Positions 33,735 to 38,863 of a stretch of 38,863 nt of DNA are shown piece after piece (the first letter of the stretch is position 1; each line of letters starts with the position of its first letter). A model generated the notes under the pieces. That model was not told the DNA's origin. It saw only the letters and a list, made by a program, of their open reading frames with translations, and did no database searches. The stretch covers positions 1 through 38,863 of the forward strand of contig NZ_AKJL01000080.1 of NCBI RefSeq assembly GCF_000282355.1. The letters are read 5' to 3'. This DNA is from Pseudomonas sp. GM49. Lineage in GTDB: Bacteria > Pseudomonadota > Gammaproteobacteria > Pseudomonadales > Pseudomonadaceae. The translations under genes were made by a program, and so were the position numbers.

Positions 33735-35867
33735 CTAAACCTTGAAATGATCCATCAAAACCTGCTGCTGGCTGGCGAGGTCGTTCAGGGCGCTGCTGAT
33801 TTGGGAAGATTCGTCAGCTTGTGTCTTCAGGGACTCTGTGACCCCCCGCACGCCAGCGATATTGCGATTGATTTCTTCGGCCACGGAGCTTTGCTCCTCG
33901 GCTGCAGTAGCGATTTGAAGGTTCATGTCGTTAATAACGCGCACAGCAGCGCCAATGCGTTGAAGGGCTTCCACGGCAGAGCCGACCTGCTCAACGCTAT
34001 CCTGGGCCTGTCTGTGATTACCCCCGATAGCACCCACGACATTTCGAGTGCCTTGCTGCAGTCCCTCAATCACCAACCGGATCTCTTCGACCGACTCTTG
34101 AGTTCTTCTGGCGAGATTTCTGACTTCATCCGCGACAACGGCGAAGCCACGGCCAGCATCTCCTGCTCGGGCTGCTTCAATTGCGGCGTTCAATGCCAGA
34201 AGGTTGGTCTGTTCGGCGATGGACTTAATCACGTCTAAAACCGAACCTATTTGGTCGCTGTTGACGGCCAGCGTCTTCACTTGGCCCATCATTGCGTCCA
34301 TCTCTTGAGCCAGCATTCCAATTTTCTTTGTCGTAGCATCAATTACTACGAGACCTTCGCTCGTTGCATCATCTGCGTTCTTGGCTGCGGTGGCTGCTTG
34401 AGCGGCGCTTTTGGCTACGTCCTGGGCTGTGGCGCTCATTTCATGTGAGGCTGTGGCGATTTGCTCAATTTCGCGATATTGCTGAAACATCCCTGCACTT
34501 GCTTCTTGGGCGATTTTCGAAGAGCGATCGGCAGTGTCCCTCGCTTGATGAACTGACTGCTTCACCTCGGCGATGATTGGCTGAAGCTTGTCGAGGAACG
34601 TGTTAAACCATGATGCAAGCTCCCCCAACTCATCACGTGCACGGTGATTGAGCCTTCGCGTTAGGTCACCTTCACCGGTCGCAATGTCTTTCAGCATTGT
34701 TGATACGGAGACTATTGGCCTGGTAATACCCCTTGCAGCGAACCATAAAACGATTAGGCCTAAGAGCGTTGCGCCTATCCCGATCAAAAAGTTTTGCCGA
34801 CTGGTTTGACTGGCTTGAATATCCAGTTCGCTCTCTAGTTTTTTTGCGGGTTCAAAAAGTACAGATTCTGGAGTGTCGAGTAGGATCATCCAGGCAGGCG
34901 TTTCGGGAATAGGGGAAAAGCTTTTCAAGACACGTAGCTTGTCATGCGTGCGTATTACTGAGCCCTTTGGAGAATTTAAGCCTTCACGTATTTGTGCGGC
35001 GTCGGGGCCGTAGACTGCATCCAATTGGTTACCCAACTGGATTTCATCACCGCTGTGAGCCGCTAGTAATCCAGCTGAGCTGATGATGCTGACATTGCTA
35101 GCGCCATCATAAAGGCTTTCGCTACTGATCTTTGCGAGGCTTTGTAACTGCTGCAGATTTATATCCATTCCAAATACAGCGATCACCTTCTCATTCTCAA
35201 TCAATGGGAAGGTGATTGATGTTATCAAATTTGAGTTCGAGCCGAGCTCTTCCTTGTAGGGGTTTAGAATGCAGGGTTTCATCGTTGTCTTGGGGCAGGT
35301 GAACCAAGAGTTGAATGGCGTGCCATCTAGCATTGGTGACGTATCGCTTATCATCTTCTCGGTGACGGTAAGCGCATTAATCGCGCCTTCCTTTCTAATC
35401 CAGTAGCTGGCGAACCTTCCGCTATCTGTGCTGGCAAGGTCGGTTCTGCCTACAAATTTCTTGTCCTGACCGTCTAGGGCATCGTTATTGAAAACAACAT
35501 AGAGACTTAAAATGTTGGGGTTTGTCGCCAGTGCAAGCTTTATCTGTTGGTGCAACGAATCTCGGGATTGGTCGGTAGTAATGGCGAAATGATTTCCCAG
35601 TTCTCGCTGTTTTTTGATCTGCTCTGCGACTCCAGAACCGTATAAGTACGACCGGATAAAATAGGCTTGGATTTTTAAGGCCTGTATCTCGCCGTTAGAT
35701 TGCATTCTACTGATGGCCGCATCGTCTATCATATTTAAGGTTTTTGTTTTTATATAATTAATATTTGATTTCGATTGGGAGGCTGTGCTTCCTAGTAATA
35801 CAGCTACGACGCTGAGCAAGCAAATTCCGGCCAGTATCGTAATTTTATTTTTTATTGTTATTTGCAC
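33735..35867 (-). CDS. Methyl-accepting chemotaxis protein with dCache sensor
   Basis: A 710-residue chemoreceptor. Membrane span 1 is at about 8-28, a large periplasmic double-Cache domain at about 40-355 (including WFTCPKTTMKPC near 188 and VIAVFGMDINLQQL near 228), span 2 at 360-378, HAMP to about 430, and the signalling hairpin with AEQTNLLALNAAIEAARAGD and GRGFAVVADEVRNLARRTQ (551-589). The dCache domain resembles amine and amino-acid receptors of Pseudomonas such as McpU (polyamines) in layout. The start is GTG 35867 after AAAGGG. No CheB/R-binding pentapeptide is seen at the C-terminus (DHFKV). It lies just upstream of the amine-catabolic operon on the same strand and may sense its substrate. 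Confidence 0.92.
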   Translation of the reverse strand: MQITIKNKITILAGICLLSVVAVLLGSTASQSKSNINYIKTKTLNMIDDAAISRMQSNGEIQALKIQAYFIRSYLYGSGVAEQIKKQRELGNHFAITTDQSRDSLHQQIKLALATNPNILSLYVVFNNDALDGQDKKFVGRTDLASTDSGRFASYWIRKEGAINALTVTEKMISDTSPMLDGTPFNSWFTCPKTTMKPCILNPYKEELGSNSNLITSITFPLIENEKVIAVFGMDINLQQLQSLAKISSESLYDGASNVSIISSAGLLAAHSGDEIQLGNQLDAVYGPDAAQIREGLNSPKGSVIRTHDKLRVLKSFSPIPETPAWMILLDTPESVLFEPAKKLESELDIQASQTSRQNFLIGIGATLLGLIVLWFAARGITRPIVSVSTMLKDIATGEGDLTRRLNHRARDELGELASWFNTFLDKLQPIIAEVKQSVHQARDTADRSSKIAQEASAGMFQQYREIEQIATASHEMSATAQDVAKSAAQAATAAKNADDATSEGLVVIDATTKKIGMLAQEMDAMMGQVKTLAVNSDQIGSVLDVIKSIAEQTNLLALNAAIEAARAGDAGRGFAVVADEVRNLARRTQESVEEIRLVIEGLQQGTRNVVGAIGGNHRQAQDSVEQVGSAVEALQRIGAAVRVINDMNLQIATAAEEQSSVAEEINRNIAGVRGVTESLKTQADESSQISSALNDLASQQQVLMDHFKV

Positions 35868-36003
35868 GTGGATACCCTTTGAGTATTTCTATGTCTGTTA
35901 CTGGTTGACGGAGTGAGTGAGAGCAATTCACTGATATTGAAGTATCTTTACGTGGGCAGAAATGCCTCAAACGGCCAAAAAAATACCGCTGCGGCCAATT
36001 TTA

Positions 36004-36030
36004 TTAAAGGCTCAATTTTTTTGCTTTTTA
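36004..36030 (-). promoter_or_regulatory. FliA (sigma-28)-type promoter for the chemoreceptor gene
   Basis: On the minus strand TAAA, 15 bases, GCCTTTAA. The flagellar sigma-28 consensus is TAAA-N15-GCCGATAA, so the -35 and spacing are perfect and six of eight -10 bases fit. It lies about 137 bases before the GTG start. Confidence 0.6.
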
Positions 36031-36242
36031 TGCTCGAATAAGCATGCTAAAAAAGGCTTTGAGGACTGAGTGTTGGTGGGCGTTATGACTTCCTTTATAG
36101 CTTTTATGCTCAAGTGGCTGGACACCCAAATTTCTGCAGCTTCCAAGGTGGAAGGCTCATCCGATGAACAAGATTGCATAAACTACTACGTTAGATTTTT
36201 TATCTTCCCAAGATAATTCCGCGCAATCATATATTTTAGTGC

Positions 36243-36393
36243 TCACCTCTGCCGAGATACCGGTTTGTGAACCCGGCGCGCTGTAGGTGAGTCTATGCAG
36301 GGGATTGAAGTCGCCAAACATCCCACAAGCCTGGCTGATGTGGCCATCACAAATCGCAGCGGGAGGCACCGTCCTTGGTTTTCCTCGCTCAAA
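36243..36393 (-). pseudogene. MaoC-like dehydratase remnant
   Basis: One minus-strand frame reads ERGKPRTVPPAAICDGHISQ then ACGMFGDFNPLH, the hydratase motif region of MaoC/R-hydratase proteins (usually GDxNPLH). The continuation IDSPTARR...HKPVSR lies in another frame, so at least one frameshift is present. Only about 50 of the usual 150 residues remain, and there is no start. MaoC-type enzymes include mesaconyl-/itaconyl-CoA hydratases, which is suggestive beside a CaiB/CitE pathway, but this copy is dead. Confidence 0.5.
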
Positions 36394-36498
36394 TGCCCAA
36401 TCGGGATGCCAACGTGGCATCTGAGTAACATTCCCTATGAAAGTGCGATTCAAATTTCTGTAGGACTTGTGTTCAGCTTATTGAATGTTTCCAAAGGC

Positions 36499-36585
36499 CT
36501 ATCCCCTCCAGTTCACTCCATGAATGAGAAAACCCGTCACGATAAGCATGCTGACAATGGTGTAACCGATCCATTCGTTTTCCAC
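36499..36585 (-). CDS. Possible 28-residue single-span membrane peptide
   Basis: GTG start with GGAG six bases upstream, then ENEWIGYTIVSMLIVTGFLI and HGVNWRG-stop. It would form one membrane helix with a short polar N-terminus and a basic end. It follows the SMR gene on the same strand after 70 bases. It is too short for family assignment and may be chance. Confidence 0.25.
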   Translation of the reverse strand: MENEWIGYTIVSMLIVTGFLIHGVNWRG

Positions 36586-36655
36586 GAAAGCTCCATTTGT
36601 AATAAATATGGTTTAAAAATTCGAAGCCTGTAGTGATCACGTACCTATATCATTT

Positions 36656-36976
36656 TCAATGACCTGAAGTCAGCTTCAACCCTGCGATGCAAGCAATGAG
36701 ACCTACAATAAAAAGTACACGCGTTATCGTGGATGGTTCCTGAAACCATATCATTCCTATTGCGACAGTCCCCAATGCACCAATTCCTGTCCAGATAGCG
36801 TAAGCGGTACCTAATGGGATATTACGAGTCGCCAGTTCGAGGAAGTACATGCTCAAGGCAATACAAACAATGAATGCTGACGTCCATGGAATATTTTTGA
36901 AACCATCTGCGTAGCGCATGCACGTCGTAAATCCGACTTCAAACAAACCGCCAATAATTAAATAGATCCAAGCCAT
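36656..36976 (-). CDS. Small multidrug resistance (SMR) family exporter
   Basis: A 106-residue, four-span SMR protein. IYLIIGGLFEVGF carries the essential Glu13 of span 1, and GTAYAIWTGIGALG is the family signature of span 3. SMR proteins work as dual-topology dimers exchanging a cation for protons. It is nearer SugE/Gdx than EmrE in the IWTGIGA motif, but position 16 is Phe where Gdx guanidinium exporters usually have Trp, so a guanidinium assignment is unsure. ATG 36976 follows AAAGGG and lies ten bases after the NADH dehydrogenase stop, so the two are co-transcribed. Guanidine export would fit the nearby ureohydrolase. Confidence 0.85.
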   Translation of the reverse strand: MAWIYLIIGGLFEVGFTTCMRYADGFKNIPWTSAFIVCIALSMYFLELATRNIPLGTAYAIWTGIGALGTVAIGMIWFQEPSTITRVLFIVGLIACIAGLKLTSGH

Positions 36977-36986
36977 CACAAGCCCT

Positions 36987-38291
36987 TTAACTTTTCGATT
37001 CCGTTGCATAGTCGTAATCAGCGTTGCTCGGAGGGTTTTTCTTTCGTTGAACACCTGTTAGAAGCCTTGCAGAGCGACCACGAGTGAACCAGGCCCATGA
37101 CCAGTTCAAATACACGGAAGTGCGGCTGCGGAAATCAATCAGGAGCAAGAGATGAACGAGTGACCAGGCTAACCAGCCGGTGAAGCCCTTCAGGCGAATC
37201 TTTCCAAAGTCGGCAACCGCGTGGGATCGACCAATGACTGCCATCGTTCCCCAATTGCGATACTTGAACGGAGGAACTCTGGGTTTGCCTTGTATACGGG
37301 CAAGGATCGCCTTGGCGACATATGCACCTTGCTGTTTGGCAACTGGGGCAATCCCTGGGAGTGGTCGATTCAAATCTGCTTGGTAGCAGGCGACGTCACC
37401 TATTGCGAAGATTTCTGGATTGCCCGGCACCGAGCAATCGTCATTCACGATGATCGCCTTATTACGAGCCGCTTCAGCACCAATCCAGGTTGCTGCCGGT
37501 CGGGCTTGGGTGCCGGCGCACCATATGACGCTATTGCTCGCGATCCAGGTGTTACCCAACATGATCCCGGAGTCCGTAATTGTCTTCACTGGCCTGCCCA
37601 AGTGTACTTCTACGCCTAACGTTCTTAACGCTTGAACGGCGTATGACGACAGTCCCTCAGGAAAAGCCGACAGAACTGTACTGCCAGCCTCAACCAGAAG
37701 GATTCTCAGATGCTTGGTGTCAATGCTTTTGAAGTCACGTGTAAGGGCAGTCTTAGCGAGCTCCGCGATAGCTCCGGCCATCTCCACTCCTGTTGGGCCC
37801 GCTCCCACCACAATAAACGTTAGTAAATTCTGAATTCGAGCGACGTCTTTGCTGCGTTCGGCTTGTTCAAAGTTACTGAGAAGCTTCTCGCGTATCGTCA
37901 ATGCGTCCTCTAATGATTTGAGAACTGGAGCATGCAGGGCCCATTCATCATTTCCAAAGAAACTGTAATCAGCACCCGTTGCCAGTACCAGATAATCGTA
38001 TGGCAGATCATCATTGGTTTTAGTCACTAGGCGCTTTTTATTCACGTCTACACCGATCACTTCTGCCATGACGATGCGAAGGTTCTGAGCTCTGATTATT
38101 GTGCGGGTCGCAGTCGCTATGTCTGCTGGAGACAGCATCGCTGTGGCTACTTGGTAGAGCAGAGGTTGGAAAAGATGGTGATTACACCTATCCACCAAAG
38201 TGACTTCGCAGGCTTTTCCAGACAGTGCTTTGGCTGCGGCGAGTCCGCCGAAGCCTGTGCCCACGATTACGATTCGCTTGGATGTGCTCAT
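36987..38291 (-). CDS. Type II NADH dehydrogenase (Ndh-like FAD oxidoreductase)
   Basis: A 434-residue flavoprotein. RIVIVGTGFGGLAAAKAL near residue 6 binds FAD, FIVVGAGPTGVEMAGAIAEL near 165 binds NADH, GNPEIFAIGDVACY near 300 is the second FAD motif, and VAKQQGAYVAKAI follows. The C-terminal region (LKGFTGWLAWSLVHLLLLIDFRSR) is the amphipathic/hydrophobic membrane anchor of NDH-2 enzymes. It passes electrons from NADH to quinone without pumping protons. ATG 38291 follows GGAG at seven bases; the longer frame to 38324 lacks a ribosome site. It forms a pair with the SMR gene. It could help dispose of NADH formed by the many dehydrogenases of this window. Confidence 0.88.
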   Translation of the reverse strand: MSTSKRIVIVGTGFGGLAAAKALSGKACEVTLVDRCNHHLFQPLLYQVATAMLSPADIATATRTIIRAQNLRIVMAEVIGVDVNKKRLVTKTNDDLPYDYLVLATGADYSFFGNDEWALHAPVLKSLEDALTIREKLLSNFEQAERSKDVARIQNLLTFIVVGAGPTGVEMAGAIAELAKTALTRDFKSIDTKHLRILLVEAGSTVLSAFPEGLSSYAVQALRTLGVEVHLGRPVKTITDSGIMLGNTWIASNSVIWCAGTQARPAATWIGAEAARNKAIIVNDDCSVPGNPEIFAIGDVACYQADLNRPLPGIAPVAKQQGAYVAKAILARIQGKPRVPPFKYRNWGTMAVIGRSHAVADFGKIRLKGFTGWLAWSLVHLLLLIDFRSRTSVYLNWSWAWFTRGRSARLLTGVQRKKNPPSNADYDYATESKS

Positions 38292-38827
38292 GAGTAGACT
38301 CCATTCACCGGAATACTCAGGCAAGAAGGCATTGCGTACATGTATATCTCCAAAAGTTAAACACTCACCTTTCTCATAGTCAGTTATGACGCTGTAGAAT
38401 TGTTTTTTGTATTTATTCTTTTGGTGATAGTTTTGTTTAAAGGGTAAAGCGTTAGATACTAAAACTTGAAACTAACCTTTGTTTGGTTGATGTTGGTTGG
38501 AGCTGTATTGGTTTTCTGTATTCGTTGGTGCTGATCATGCTTGAGAGGAGATCTTGCCTTCATGCGCCCCGGTCATCTATAGCGCAGGAGGCCAAAAATG
38601 TGCTGATTAGACCAGCGAGCAGATTTTGCATTATTTGACCGAGTATTCAGGCTAGATATAGACGTTGATGATTACAATTGCTTACATTTTGCTCGTGCGT
38701 TATGCCCTTGTAGAATCATCGTCTACTGAGACGTCTACCACCATATAAAATCGAGCATTGGTCTTGATATAAGCCCCAGCAGATCACTTGCAACGCACCA
38801 AAACAACCTCCAAACAAATACTATAAC
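38292..38827. other. 536-base AT-rich region between NDH-2 gene and right IS tip
   Basis: No credible ORF, repeat or RNA gene is visible. It presumably contains the promoter of the NDH-2/SMR operon. The sequence is clearly richer in A and T than the genes. The right boundary is the IS tip. Confidence 0.5.
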
Positions 38828-38863
38828 TGAATCGCCCCGGGTTTCGTAGACACCTCCATGCCT
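38828..38863. mobile_element. IS tip at right edge (element body lies off-window)
   Basis: TGAATCGCCCCGGGTTTCG and the following bases are the exact reverse complement of window bases 1-36; the four bases before it (TAAC) also mirror bases 37-40. The element continues beyond the window to the right. No transposase is visible here. Confidence 0.7.

Noticed and set aside
36295..36633. 112-residue plus-strand ORF near the SMR gene
   Set aside because: It is antisense to the MaoC-like remnant and the micropeptide and has no recognisable domain.
38292..38827. Guanidine riboswitch upstream of the NDH-2/SMR operon
   Set aside because: No recognisable conserved guanidine-aptamer core was seen; a covariance search would be needed to be sure.
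1..38863. CRISPR array, tRNA or rRNA genes, REP elements, integrase gene
   Set aside because: I looked for regularly spaced repeats, tRNA-like cloverleaf ends and recombinase motifs and saw none in this window.

Overview
The window looks like a chromosomal segment of a Pseudomonas (putida/fluorescens type). The strongest sign is three decayed 3' ends of genes for MvaT/MvaU, the H-NS-like family typical of Pseudomonas. CitMHS, TorF-porin, ACS-type MFS, CaiB and class I P450 genes with moderate G+C fit. Both window ends are the same perfect inverted sequence, read as the tips of two IS copies (IS3-family-like) whose bodies lie outside. The window is therefore an IS-bounded block or an assembly contig broken at IS copies.

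Layout. (1) 1-400: IS tip, a truncated NTF2-like gene, then mvaT-like fragment 1 with its terminator. (2) 400-8.2 kb: a catabolic module with a LysR remnant, a CitMHS carrier and an SMP-30 lactonase on the minus strand, and an HMG-CoA-lyase-like enzyme, a CaiB CoA-transferase, an MFS carrier and an IclR regulator on the plus strand. Two copies of a GAACGTGATTCT...TAGAAC element lie in the divergent promoter. (3) 8.2-13.7 kb: mvaT-like fragment 2, then a zinc-ribbon/adenylyl cyclase/ATPase/TPR giant protein followed by a patatin phospholipase, then mvaT-like fragment 3. (4) 13.7-21.6 kb: inositol-phosphatase-family enzyme, PaaI-type thioesterase, TorF porin, CaiB CoA-transferase plus CitE-like lyase, AraC and TetR regulators, and an HNH-type protein. 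(5) 21.6-33.6 kb: an MFS gene and a compact nine-gene minus-strand operon. The operon encodes two aldehyde dehydrogenases, ferredoxin reductase, GABA aminotransferase, 2Fe-2S ferredoxin, ureohydrolase, cytochrome P450, SDR and a second class III aminotransferase. (6) 33.7-38.8 kb: a dCache chemoreceptor with a FliA-type promoter, a MaoC-like remnant, an SMR exporter, a type II NADH dehydrogenase and the right IS tip.

How it may work together. The nine-gene operon holds a complete class I P450 chain and every step needed to go from a guanidino-alkylamine through a diamine and GABA to succinate. Its promoter carries a 17-bp near-palindrome in the -35/-10 spacer. The same element sits in the same place before the CaiB-CitE pair 17 kb away, with a TetR gene between the two. 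I infer one regulon for a guanidino or polyamine conjugate: the P450/SDR arm opens or oxidises the side group, the ureohydrolase/aminotransferase/dehydrogenase arm removes the nitrogen part, and CoA-transferase plus CitE-like lyase cleave a resulting dicarboxylate. The substrate is not known from the sequence.
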